Below are positions 26,701 to 33,558 of a stretch of DNA of 64,000 nt, in pieces. This DNA comes from Lactonifactor sp. BIOML-A5. GTDB lineage: Bacteria; Bacillota; Clostridia; Lachnospirales; Lachnospiraceae. The translations under genes were made by a program, and so were the position numbers. Within the stretch, counting starts at the first letter, position 1, and each line of letters begins with the position of its first letter. The stretch is taken from the NCBI RefSeq assembly GCF_009677585.1, contig NZ_WKYV01000026.1, positions 1-64,000 of the forward strand. Reading direction: 5' to 3'. Below the pieces are notes generated by a model, which was given only the letters and a program-made list of their open reading frames with translations, had not been told where the DNA came from and searched no databases.

Positions 26701-29540
26701 AGCACGTTGCCGGCATTTGCTCCGTCCGGTATGGCAGCCTCAACACGCTCCTTATCTCTTCCCTGTATTTCAACGGGAGCAGAGGCTGTTTTCAGATCTG
26801 CGGATGTGTTCTGATAGGTTTTCTCTCCATCTGTCCAGGTAATGATATATTTCTCACCATCCCACTCACATACCGGTTCCAAAACCTTCTTATCCGTATT
26901 CAGATCTAATTTCGATTCGTTGTTAAAAAGAAGCAGGTCTTCTGAGTCAAATACATATATGTAGCTGTAGTTATTATTATTGGTCGCCGCAAATGCATAG
27001 CTTCCGTCTGCCTTTCTGAAAAGATACGGTGATAAAATTCCATTCAAAGCATCTTTATTATCCGTAAAGCAGATACCGGAATCGTAATTCAGAGCACTGT
27101 AGGTACTGCCGTCCTGGCTGTATCCCATATGCAGGCTGTTTGCAAGGGCCGCTTTATTCTCACTGCTGGTATCGGAAAATCCTTTTTTGTCCTTCGATCC
27201 AGTGTAAGAAAGCAGGTATCCGTAAGGTTTCTGAAGGACTACGGCCGGAAAATCTTTATGTGCAGTTACGTCACCCAGGGTAATTTCCGCCTTCAGAGTA
27301 ACATTCTTATCACCGTCTTCCGGTCTTGTAACCTTACCGTCATCTCCGATATAGTCTGGGCTGTCCGATGTCCATGTAACCGTGGCACCATTGGCAGCAG
27401 CGGCAGGCAGAGTGAGATCCTTGGTCACGTAGTACGTTCCAATAGAGAGATCTTTTACTGCTGCCACCAGATCTCCCTCAGGATTGTTGTACTTCACGGT
27501 AAGCGGAAACTCTTTTGTTACGGATTGCCCCTTTAATGTCAGGGTAGCTGTCAGCGTTACATTAACATCCTGGTCTGACGGTCTGTTTACCTTTCCGTCA
27601 TTCGTAATATACTCTGTTTTATCAGATTCCCATGTAATAGAAGACTTATACACAGATCCAGCATTTGGAAGACTGATATCCCCTCTGATTTCCGTTGTGG
27701 GAAGGGTTAATGCTTCCTTATCCTTATTGAGCATTTCCAGGATAATCGATTCATCCGCTGTTTCACTGTAGTCTTCTATAATTTCATCCTCTGTTAAGGC
27801 CTTTGTATATACTCTAACATCCTTAACGCCGCCCTTATAGTACTTATCCGGATAGGAAGATCTTCCAATGTATCCTGCCAGATTGCTTCCGAATTGGGAA
27901 ACAGGCCTGTTAGTCTCTACCGTGCCGACCTTTACACCATTGTAATATCCTGTGATAGAATCCTTTGTAATAACTGTGGAATAATAGGTCCAGTTTTCAC
28001 CTGTAGCGGGTCCTGCAATTCCCTGAGAGGCATTTGTGGGCGATATCCCGTACTCCGTGGTCCAGGGTGAACTGCTGTTGCCGTTTGTAACAACTGATTT
28101 CATAAGTCCTGACGGGTTGCATGGATTAAACAGCCAGTACTGTCTGGGGTAGTTTTCTGTAGTTCCGAAGAACATAGCTGCGTAATCCCCATTTTTTGTC
28201 TCGTTTTTAAGCCAGAAGGAGATTGTCAGGGTATTCCGCCCGTCAAACATCCCGGTTGGCATCTGTACATATGCTGCTCCTGATCCATTGGCACCGCCGG
28301 GAAGAGTTAATGTTCCATCGGTTATGCCGGCATTTTTTCCATGAATTGTACCATCGTTTCCATTTCCTGAGGTATCCGCAACAGTACTTCCGTCTGTCGC
28401 TGTCCCGTCGGCAAATTCATAGTGAAGGAGAAGGCTTTCCTCTTTTGTAAGCTCAGCCTGTGCCTTTACGGTAACAGGAAATTCTTTTGTCGTACTTGCG
28501 CCGAGAGTTCCATATGCAATGGTAGCAGTAAGTACCGCAGATTTATCCCCTTCCTCGGAAGGAGCCCTGTGGATGGTACCGTCTGCCTCTACCACAGATG
28601 CATCACTGGTCTCCCATGTGATGGAAGAACCATAATTCCCTGCATCCTGAAGCACCAGATCCTCCACAACAGCGTCCAGTCCTCCCATGGTCAGCTCAGA
28701 GGCATCCAGGTTTACGATACCCTGATCGTACTCTGCCTGTACCTCTTCGTCTGTAAGCTCATCGGTATATACTTTGACATCTCTGACTCCGCCTTTGTAA
28801 AGTTTGTCCGGATACAGAGATTTTCCGATGTAAGATACCAGATCGCTGCCAAAGTCACTGGCGCTTCTTCTTAAACTTACCGTACCTATATTTTCTCCGT
28901 TATAGTATCCGGTAAGTGTATCTGCAGTAATAACCGTGGTGTAAAGACCCCAGTTGTTGTCAGTAGTGGGTCCTACTATTCTTTCTCCGGTTGAGTCTTT
29001 GTTTGTGGTAAAACCAGCTTCATGGAGATAAGGCATTCCATCCTGTGCTACCTCGTCTGTAAGCGCAGTCTTTAAGGCCCCCTGCTCTAGATTACACGGA
29101 TTTAAGATCCAGTAGTGAAGGGGCATGCCATTTACAAGTTCCTTGCTGCCGAAAAACATAGCTGCATAATTTCCCTTGCCGGTATCGTTTTTCAGCCACA
29201 GAGAAATGGTCAGGGTATCCTTTCCGTCAAACATTCCTTCCGGCAGTTCTACATATGCGGCATCACTCCCGTTATCGCCGCCCGGAAGGGTTAGAGTACC
29301 GTTAGAAATCTGTGCACGATTTCCCCTGATGACACCATCGTTGCCGTTCCCTGTGACATCCTCGATCAGCTGGCCGTCTTCGGCCGATGTTCCCGAGAAG
29401 TCATAATGCAAAAGCGGAGTCTTTTCAGGCTCCGCTTTTACTTCCAGAACAGTTCCCAGCATATCTGCCGGTATACTGCCCAGCACCAGAGCGAAGGTCA
29501 GCAACAATGCAATGATACGTTTGACTTTACTCTTCTTCAT
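20724..29540 (-). CDS. Giant secreted modular arabinan-degrading enzyme (LamG, GH43, GH51, choline-binding)
   Basis: 2938 residues with a Sec signal (KKSKVKRIIALLLTFALVLG, cleaved near AEA/KAEP 36). Modules, approximate: LamG 40-275; atrophied Ig 276-365; LamG 369-587; two Ig-like 590-770; partial GH43-like 773-930; Ig-like 935-1025; GH43 1030-1350 with base Asp (SKADPW), modulator Asp (SLDMTHF) and acid Glu (VDEGPS); LamG 1378-1597; Ig-like 1600-1700; GH51 1710-2550 with acid/base Glu (GIGNENWDD, near 2058) and nucleophile Glu (FLGEYATH, near 2160), split by an inserted beta-sandwich about 2284-2415; two Ig2 domains 2554-2712; choline-binding repeats to the end. Expected to cut arabinan or arabinoxylan side chains and release L-arabinose at the cell surface. 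No sortase motif. Ribosome site AAAAGGAGG. Confidence 0.9.
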   Translation of the reverse strand: MKKSKVKRIIALLLTFALVLGSIPADMLGTVLEVKAEPEKTPLLHYDFSGTSAEDGQLIEDVTGNGNDGVIRGNRAQISNGTLTLPGGDNGSDAAYVELPEGMFDGKDTLTISLWLKNDTGKGNYAAMFFGSKELVNGMPLHYWILNPCNLEQGALKTALTDEVAQDGMPYLHEAGFTTNKDSTGERIVGPTTDNNWGLYTTVITADTLTGYYNGENIGTVSLRRSASDFGSDLVSYIGKSLYPDKLYKGGVRDVKVYTDELTDEEVQAEYDQGIVNLDASELTMGGLDAVVEDLVLQDAGNYGSSITWETSDASVVEADGTIHRAPSEEGDKSAVLTATIAYGTLGASTTKEFPVTVKAQAELTKEESLLLHYEFADGTATDGSTVADTSGNGNDGTIHGKNAGITDGTLTLPGGANGSGAAYVQMPTGMFDGRNTLTISFWLKNETKNGDYAAMFFGTTENYPRQYWLFNPCNPSGLMKSVVTNGNSSSPWTTEYGISPTNASQGIAGPATGENWTYYSTVITKDSITGYYNGVKVGTVETNRPVSQFGSNLAGYIGRSSYPDKYYKGGVKDVRVYTKALTEDEIIEDYSETADESIILEMLNKDKEALTLPTTEIRGDISLPNAGSVYKSSITWESDKTEYITNDGKVNRPSDQDVNVTLTATLTLKGQSVTKEFPLTVKYNNPEGDLVAAVKDLSIGTYYVTKDLTLPAAAANGATVTWTSDSPDYIGDDGKVTRPEDGDKNVTLKAEITLGDVTAHKDFPAVVLQKPYGYLLSYTGSKDKKGFSDTSSENKAALANSLHMGYSQDGSTYSALNYDSGICFTDNKDALNGILSPYLFRKADGSYAFAATNNNNYSYIYVFDSEDLLLFNNESKLDLNTDKKVLEPVCEWDGEKYIITWTDGEKTYQNTSADLKTASAPVEIQGRDKERVEAAIPDGANAGNVLEVNQEEYDRVVKKLAPVVNTGVSSLPSSVTVQAEEGKLPDTVQSVDASYSDGSNAEIPVTWDDSSVNYKQDGSYTVTGKVGYPEYDNPFIESKADPWITKGDDGYYYFTASYPMNGGGDSNGYSRVTLRRAKTIKGLQTAEEVSIWNWSAAEGVYRYIWAPEIHQINGRWYVFFTGSVEKNNAFGIRPHILVCKEGGNPMDPASWSVQRMEASSGDALSFTNFSLDMTHFEAGGQHYVIWAQSVGNSSLLIATIDPDEPWKLTSEPQVLTVPEYAWERIRFNVDEGPSVLKRDGKVYMCFSAAGTGAEYCIGMMTADENADLLDLDNWTKTPYPVLNSADVTGEYGPGHNSFTTDEYGNDIFVYHARSTTTVNGDPLYDPGRHARIKTVHWAADGTPILKMTADQAVDPQYQEVTMTVKVEGNKEEPDPDIIAKYDFSDGVKDVSGHGNNGKVVGNVTVQDGVLTLPGATASQNTNYVELPGSMFAGQNTLTVDLWVKNELDPNNYAAMFFGTKEELPVSYWLLNPSNPAGNMKTVFTNTVDEEKPYLTEVGISPSDSTKGIAGPSTKSLKGQWVKYTTVITEDGITGYMNGEKVGTVPLDRKVSDFGSDLAAYLGKSSYPDPIFKGSFKDITIYNKALTDEEIEKSYLEGLSDEESVRRAAEEYVVEGIDNGIITGDLGLLTRDDKYNVGIKWVSGNPIYVTNAGKVVGNVKEKTQIKVTATFSKGEASLEKVYEAYLLPAGTTDYSMDIDGNNIGVDINDRLVGLFFEDINNSADGGLNPEMVKNNSFENYRYDRGSRVNDYKNMWNCDAEDKFAVASENPLNGNNPNYAVLTGDLTLTNNGYTPINSLGTPSMAVKEGVDMNFSVFTKADPSYTGVMKVKLQNAAGEALTDEITVQPAKTGEWAKVTGKLTGKATEKGQLVFKVEGAGAGELSVDMISVSPQDTFGYGDTNYGHGAGLRADLVQKIADINPGFIRFPGGCIIEGAYEWDTYYDWENTIGPLEERKQIPNLWGNDATYGYMQSYGFGYHEILSLCEEIGAEAYPILNAGVLCQARSNNIPAATGELLDQFVKDATDLLDYCWGDPSTNEMAAKRAQNGHEETFDLKYVGIGNENWDDKYFKNFDIIYDRVMEYKEANYPDRELTVIAASGTAADDGNNQKAWNWLKQNHAGDNILVDEHYYVGTNFSQRQDDRYDYFLREEEGGLPVFLGEYATHVGVPNSMESALSDAAYMTGIERNSDIVKNVSYAPLFNKMGSTNWQTDLIWFDEYNSIGSINYYVQQMFSRYTGDQTIKALLDRQGERYTVNTGSPVLATYATKGYVESVKVTREDGTVLLDETFEDDSETLDLWEKFPGSGGSFEIRDGKLYLSQASATNGVWIPSVVNDPEWYNYKVEAVVVKESGNEGFMVGAGATSGSDYYWYNMGGWSDSRNCVQRSRTNSDGNVISNDHEWYNSSYYSSPGYTKFPVNEAVTVSFNYGINERLEAGYTSASVTRYAEDYSMNLRPYHNDIYNTVSKDDDYVYVKLVNTESGNKQITLNLSNLNITGSEASVISLKGDSLNAVNTMDNEGITPQKSSVSIAGSKVVYKVPGYSVNVIMIPLSGQGPVDPVEIKVNPSQAEVAEGGSVALTATGNYEGSLTWSSSDDAIAVVDQSGKVTGVKEGTVTITAADSKGNKGTAEVTVTREPEEPVEIKLDPAKAIVPAGSSLTITAAGNYEGSLTWSSSNEKVAAVDQNGKVTGIKEGKAIITAADSKGNEGSAEVTVTKKLQPHWVAENGKWKYDNGDGTFAVNCWKQIRGQWYYFDGDGYMKTGWIFTGGQWYYLNRDGIMETGWVYAGSAWYYLKDNGAMATGWLLDGSTWYYLKSSGAMATGWLLDGKTWYYLKSNGAMATGWLLDGKTWYYLKGSGAMATGWLLDGKTWYYLKGSGAMATGWLLDGKTWYYLKDNGAMATGWIQVGKKWYYLRSNGAMASSTWIGKYYVNGSGVWTKTR
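20860..21180 (-). repeat. Tandem 60-bp repeats coding choline-binding units
   Basis: Five to six consecutive 60-bp units, each coding 20 residues of the GWLLDGKTWYYLK type. The units at 20881-20940 and 20941-21000 are identical at all 60 bases; the next differ at only a few. They lie inside a longer array of about ten WYY units (20727-21340). Such units bind choline on teichoic acids in other Gram-positives (family knowledge). Confidence 0.9.
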
Positions 29541-29611
29541 TTAATTTCCTCCTTTTTCTTTATAATATTTATATTATAAAAGTTGTATGGAGGGTGATTA
29601 AATGATGTTTT

Positions 29612-29680
29612 ATATCCACTTTGTTGGATATTTTTCGCTCTTTTATTTTTTGTATTGCTTTTATGAACTTTGTTGGATAT
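29612..29680. promoter_or_regulatory. Palindrome plus direct repeat upstream of the giant gene
   Basis: ATATCCA-CTTTGT-TGGATAT (29612-29631) is a perfect 7-bp dyad. Its right half with flank, ACTTTGTTGGATAT, recurs at 29667-29680, 49 bases away. The pair sits about 70-140 bases upstream of the giant gene start and next to an AT-rich TATAATAT block. Probable regulator site for arabinan induction (inference). Confidence 0.4.
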
Positions 29681-29702
29681 CTTATGGAATAAGTGTGTTT
29701 TC

Positions 29703-29951
29703 TTATGTATTTCTTGCCTGCAGCAATTTTAGCTTGTCCGTCCGTTTCAGCCGCTTTATGGCGTATTCCCTGCTCATTGCTTCCTCTTTTGTAGGGAACT
29801 CTTCCACGTAAACAAGTTCTACCGGACGCCTGGTCCTGGTATATTTGGCACCCTTTCCCGCATTGTGATCCGCCACTCTTTTTTCCAGATTGTTTGTCCA
29901 ACCCGTGTATAGGGTTCCGTCTTCACACCTAAGTATATAAGTATAATTCAT
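29703..29951 (-). CDS. GIY-YIG domain protein (UPF0213/YhbQ-like)
   Basis: 82 residues covering a single GIY-YIG nuclease-type domain: [17 protein letters not shown] (the GIY/YIG pair), [19 protein letters not shown] (catalytic Arg region) and [14 protein letters not shown] (Glu). Stand-alone proteins like this occur widely and have weak or undefined nuclease roles in DNA repair. Ribosome site ACAGGAG. Not linked to a mobile element here. Confidence 0.9.
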   Translation of the reverse strand: MNYTYILRCEDGTLYTGWTNNLEKRVADHNAGKGAKYTRTRRPVELVYVEEFPTKEEAMSREYAIKRLKRTDKLKLLQARNT

Positions 29952-29979
29952 GGTACTGCTCCTGTACTATGTATATGTA

Positions 29980-30010
29980 AGATTTTGCAAACAAACTGTC
30001 TGCAAAATCT
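29980..30010 (-). terminator. Hairpin downstream of spoIIQ
   Basis: AGATTTTGCA (29980-29989) pairs perfectly with TGCAAAATCT (30001-30010), 11-base loop. It lies between spoIIQ and the GIY-YIG start. The stem is AT-rich and lacks a T-run, so an operator is also possible. Confidence 0.4.
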
Positions 30011-30163
30011 ATCAGATTTATATAAAGCAACCGGAGGAGAAAAAGGTACTCTACCCAAAAAACAAACAACAAATAGTAAAGCTGTGAAAAACCGGCTGCT
30101 AATATTGGTATATGATTGCTCACATAGTATATTATACTCTATTTATCCAATCCTGTGCAAATC

Positions 30164-30961
30164 CTAAGGCAAATACATTACAGGATCAATTGGTGTTCCG
30201 TCTTTTGACATCTCAAAGTAAAGATTGCTTCCTTCTACGCTGTAGTACTTCGTTGGTTCACTGATGTATCCGATAACGGAACCGCTTGCCACGGTATCCC
30301 CCTCTTCATACGGAACTTCCTTTAACTGTCCATAGACAGCCTGGTAACCATTACCCATATCCATGGTAAGGGTAGTACCTGTCTCTTCATTGGTTGTGAT
30401 TGACAATACCTGGCCGTTGGCTGCTGCCAAAACCGGTGCATTTACATCTGAGGAAATAACAATTGCAGGATTGTATTTATACTCGTTTAATGTTGGGAAA
30501 TAAACAGTTTTGTCCATGCTGTAATCCAATAATACATCCCCGTTTAACGGCCACTCCATAAGAGAAGACTCAGAGAAATTAATTTCCGGAGCTTCTGCCT
30601 CTACATTCTCTGTGGCTGCACTTTCATTTGCTGCATTGTCCTGTGCTTCCGGATTTTCCTGTGTATTCTGTTCTGCCTGCGCATCCTCTGCTTCTGGTGT
30701 ATTCTGGTCCGGCTGGTCCTCTACTTCTTTTGTTCCTTCTACATTCTCTGTCCCGGATTCCTGGCTTTCCTCTTCCTGCATATCCTGGCTGTCATTAGCC
30801 GCCAGTTCTTCTCCGTCTGTGTCTTTTGTTTCTTCCGCTAAACTCTGTTCCTTCTTCGTATTGGTACTCCCTGTCTTATAAACACCCACACAGGTGGCAA
30901 CAATAGCTACCAACAGTACACTGCTAACAACAATACGAATCATTTTTTTACTGTTCATCAT
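30164..30961 (-). CDS. spoIIQ: Forespore channel protein SpoIIQ (M23-like)
   Basis: About 265 residues: one N-terminal membrane anchor (MIRIVVSSVLLVAIVATCVGV), a long acidic low-complexity linker (about 35-125, repeated E/Q/N/A), and a C-terminal LytM-like domain (about 150-262). The metal ligands of active M23 peptidases (HxxxD and HxH) are absent: the positions read PAIVISSD and LYFEMS. A degenerate domain that binds SpoIIIAH across the engulfing membranes is the role known for SpoIIQ. The ATG at 30961 after TTGAGGTG is preferred to GTG 30970. Directly follows spoIID, a conserved order. Confidence 0.85.
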   Translation of the reverse strand: MMNSKKMIRIVVSSVLLVAIVATCVGVYKTGSTNTKKEQSLAEETKDTDGEELAANDSQDMQEEESQESGTENVEGTKEVEDQPDQNTPEAEDAQAEQNTQENPEAQDNAANESAATENVEAEAPEINFSESSLMEWPLNGDVLLDYSMDKTVYFPTLNEYKYNPAIVISSDVNAPVLAAANGQVLSITTNEETGTTLTMDMGNGYQAVYGQLKEVPYEEGDTVASGSVIGYISEPTKYYSVEGSNLYFEMSKDGTPIDPVMYLP

Positions 30962-31036
30962 ATTCTTCACCTCAACTTATAGTCAATTGTTGTAACTATA
31001 GGGTTTCCAGAATATGTGAAAGTATTCATTATTTTC

Positions 31037-31927
31037 TTAATTCTGACCAATTACTGTTTTTACATCCTGAATTTCCAAATCCGGGAAAAAATATGTAATA
31101 ATTTCCTCGTAATTCTTTCCCTCTTTTCCCATCTGATCTGCGGTATACTGACTCATTCCCATTCCATGGCCGATTCCCTTGCACAGAAAGCGAATCTTCT
31201 CCCCCAGATCCTGCACGGTAAAACAAGAGGATGTAAGGCCCAGGGCATCTCTCAGCTCCTCACCCTGGAATTCCTGGTTTCCCACCTGAATCTCCAGGAC
31301 ATAATCTGTGCTGTCTGTTTTTATGATTTTTACGGGTTCCTCTTCCGAATCCCCCCATGCAAACCCTGGGTATTTCGTTTTCAGCTTCTCTTCTATTTCC
31401 TCAGAGGTAAAGTAAAAACCTTTTAAATAGTCTTCACTGTCAATGTCAGCGCCGGTATCTACAGAGGGCACATACGCATAAGTATCACCCAGAACCTCTT
31501 TTCCGTCCCTGGTCTTTCCCCCGCTCAGTCTGCAGTAGGGAATATCTGTAAGTTTCCCCTGATTACAGAGGATTTTTCCTTCCGTCTCCTGTACCGCCTC
31601 CTGATAGTTTTGAAAACGTTCCAGAAAATCATCATCCATTTTATTTTCTTTTAACTGATCCACCGCATGTTTTATTTCTCCGGAAACAGCTCCCTCCTCT
31701 AATTGTGTATAGAGGTTGCTCCGGGATACTATGGCCTGCGCCTTGATCGCCTCTTTCGAATAGTTCCATGGGATTTCCATAGCCACAATAGCCGGGAGGT
31801 AGTCTTCCACCTCCACTTCTTTTATAATAGGACATGCTTCTCTCCCCGATATGAGAGCGGTAATTAATAAGGGGAGAAGGAGAATGATCAGCAGTAAACT
31901 TATGATAAGCTTGATATTTTCTTTCAT
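31037..31927 (-). CDS. spoIID: Stage II sporulation protein D
   Basis: 296 residues, lytic transglycosylase needed for engulfment. N-terminal anchor (about 6-28), then VEDYLPAIVAMEIPWNYSKEAIKAQAIVSRS with the catalytic Glu in AMEIP, the CRLSGGKT motif near 160, and GIGHGMGMSQYTADQMG near 255-270, all signature SpoIID motifs. Expressed in the mother cell in relatives. Pairs with SpoIIQ downstream. Presence of both indicates a spore-former. Confidence 0.95.
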   Translation of the reverse strand: MKENIKLIISLLLIILLLPLLITALISGREACPIIKEVEVEDYLPAIVAMEIPWNYSKEAIKAQAIVSRSNLYTQLEEGAVSGEIKHAVDQLKENKMDDDFLERFQNYQEAVQETEGKILCNQGKLTDIPYCRLSGGKTRDGKEVLGDTYAYVPSVDTGADIDSEDYLKGFYFTSEEIEEKLKTKYPGFAWGDSEEEPVKIIKTDSTDYVLEIQVGNQEFQGEELRDALGLTSSCFTVQDLGEKIRFLCKGIGHGMGMSQYTADQMGKEGKNYEEIITYFFPDLEIQDVKTVIGQN

Positions 31928-32041
31928 ATCATATCCAAAGATGTGTTCTTACATACTATATGAGAGAATGTTTGTCTTAAATGATAGTTTTGTGTATGTG
32001 AAGTTCGCGGTTATACAGGCGGGGGCATATATTTTATGCTT

Positions 32042-32608
32042 CTATTTTTTAAATATAAAAACTGGAATAGGCGGATGGTTGCCCCGGTTATAATAGGTAT
32101 TCACTATCACAAGATACCTCCGGCTGTCCAGCCGCCTCAATTCTTCTAAGATTGCATCTCTCTCCTCAAAGCCTGTATCCCCTCCGCTATATATGCAAAG
32201 GCTCATCAATCCGCCCTCCTTTAGTATGTCCAGTCCTGTGCGTATGGCTCTTACGCTGGTATCCGGTTTTGTGGCCATGGCGTGATTACCCCCCGGTAAA
32301 TATCCAAAGTTAAAACAGATGCAGTCCGCCTTTTCTTTCCCAATGTACTGCTCCATATTTGCATGGCTGTCAAGGATAAGCTGCGCCCTGGCTGTCAGCC
32401 CGCGCTGTTCCAGAAGCTTCCCTGTCCTTTCGGCTGCCAGCTCCTGAATGTCAAAAGCATAAACTTTCCCCTTTTCTCCTGCCAGTTCACAGAAAAAGGC
32501 CGTATCATAGCCATTTCCCATAGTGGCGTCTATATAAATACCTTCTCTTTGCACCTGGCTTTTTATTATCTCATGGCACCATTCGGTTATCTGGTACGAC
32601 TTCATCAT
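32042..32608 (-). CDS. mnmM: MnmM/YtqB-like tRNA-modifying methyltransferase
   Basis: 188-residue class I SAM methyltransferase. Motif I is IDATMGNGYDTAFFCEL (about 24-40), then YAFDIQ, and the family motif CFNFGYLPGGNH near 100 with the C-terminal YYNRGNHPPIPVFIFK. B. subtilis YtqB has been shown to methylate nm5U34-type wobble uridines (MnmM). Older annotations read 'rRNA methylase'. Ribosome site GAGAGG. Not related to the sporulation genes in function. Confidence 0.85.
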   Translation of the reverse strand: MMKSYQITEWCHEIIKSQVQREGIYIDATMGNGYDTAFFCELAGEKGKVYAFDIQELAAERTGKLLEQRGLTARAQLILDSHANMEQYIGKEKADCICFNFGYLPGGNHAMATKPDTSVRAIRTGLDILKEGGLMSLCIYSGGDTGFEERDAILEELRRLDSRRYLVIVNTYYNRGNHPPIPVFIFKK

Positions 32609-32777
32609 AGTGCTGCCTCTCCCTTCCTGCTATAAATTTGCTGCCTGCCTCAGTATAGCACAGGCACTATTCTTTTTATAGTAGTGATACTATTGTTTGA
32701 ACTCTATGTTATAATTAGGATACTGTGCACCCCCCTCGCACAACTGGGGCGCCTGAACAGTACCCTGATTAGAATCT

Positions 32778-32817
32778 GTAAGAAATCCGTAAGAAATTTA
32801 TTCATAAATTCGTAAGG
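32778..32817 (+). promoter_or_regulatory. Candidate response-regulator direct repeats
   Basis: GTAAGAAATC (32778), GTAAGAAAT (32789) and GTAAGG (32812): two half-sites exactly 11 bases apart and a third 23 further. Helical-turn-spaced direct repeats are the usual targets of OmpR/PhoB-family regulators. They lie 45-80 bases before the regulator start, so autoregulation is likely. Confidence 0.5.
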
Positions 32818-32859
32818 CCTATACCATAAACTAAACGTAGGCTCAAAGGAGGAGAGAAC

Positions 32860-33558
32860 ATGAGGGAATGCGTACTCGTGGTTGACGATGACAGAGAAAT
32901 TGTAAAGGCTATATCCATTCTTTTGGAAAAAGAAGGCTTTCAGGTAATTAAGGCCTACGACGGTCTAGAAGCCCTGGAAAAAATTGCACAATATCCCATA
33001 CAGATTATTCTCATAGACGTTATGATGCCTAAGCTGGACGGCTTGTCAGCGATTTTGAGGATCCGGGAAAGACGTAATCTGCCCATTATAGTACTGAGTG
33101 CAAAAAGTGAAGAGACAGACAAAGTGCTAGGACTCTCCATGGGAGCAGATGACTATGTGACAAAACCTTATAATCCCCAGGAACTTACGGCAAGAGTAAA
33201 AAGTCATCTGCGGCGTTACACCAGACTTGGAGACGTACATGCCACTCAGATTTCCAATCGCTATGAAAATGGGCGCCTTCTGTATAACGCAGAGGAAAGA
33301 GTTCTGTATGCAGACGGGGATCCGGTAAGGCTGACTGCTACTGAGACTAAAATTATTGATCTGCTGATGCGCAATCCGGGACGAATCTTTCCGGCAGAGG
33401 AGATCTACCAGAGAGTATGGGAGGAGGCTTCCTTTGCCCCTGAGAATACTGTAATGGTTCATATCCGCCGTATCCGGGAAAAAATTGAACTGAATCCGAA
33501 AGAGCCAGAATATTTAAAGGTGGTGTGGGGAATTGGATACAAAATGGAAAAAATGTAA
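32860..33558 (+). CDS. OmpR/VanR-type response regulator
   Basis: 232 residues. Receiver domain 1-120 with acidic pair VVDDD, phospho-acceptor Asp in LIDVMMPKLDG (near 53), Thr/Ser switch LSAKS and Lys in YVTKPYNP. C-terminal winged helix 135-230 (LTATETKIIDLLMRNPGRIF, ENTVMVHIRRIREKIE, VWGIGYK). Ribosome site AAAGGAGGAG. Overlaps the kinase gene by 26 bases, so the pair is translationally coupled. Target genes unknown. Confidence 0.95.
   Translation: MRECVLVVDDDREIVKAISILLEKEGFQVIKAYDGLEALEKIAQYPIQIILIDVMMPKLDGLSAILRIRERRNLPIIVLSAKSEETDKVLGLSMGADDYVTKPYNPQELTARVKSHLRRYTRLGDVHATQISNRYENGRLLYNAEERVLYADGDPVRLTATETKIIDLLMRNPGRIFPAEEIYQRVWEEASFAPENTVMVHIRRIREKIELNPKEPEYLKVVWGIGYKMEKM

Noticed and set aside
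21495..28874. Many 80-260-codon open frames antisense to the giant gene
   Set aside because: No ribosome sites, no recognisable domains, Ser/Phe/His-rich; explained by codon usage of the large gene.
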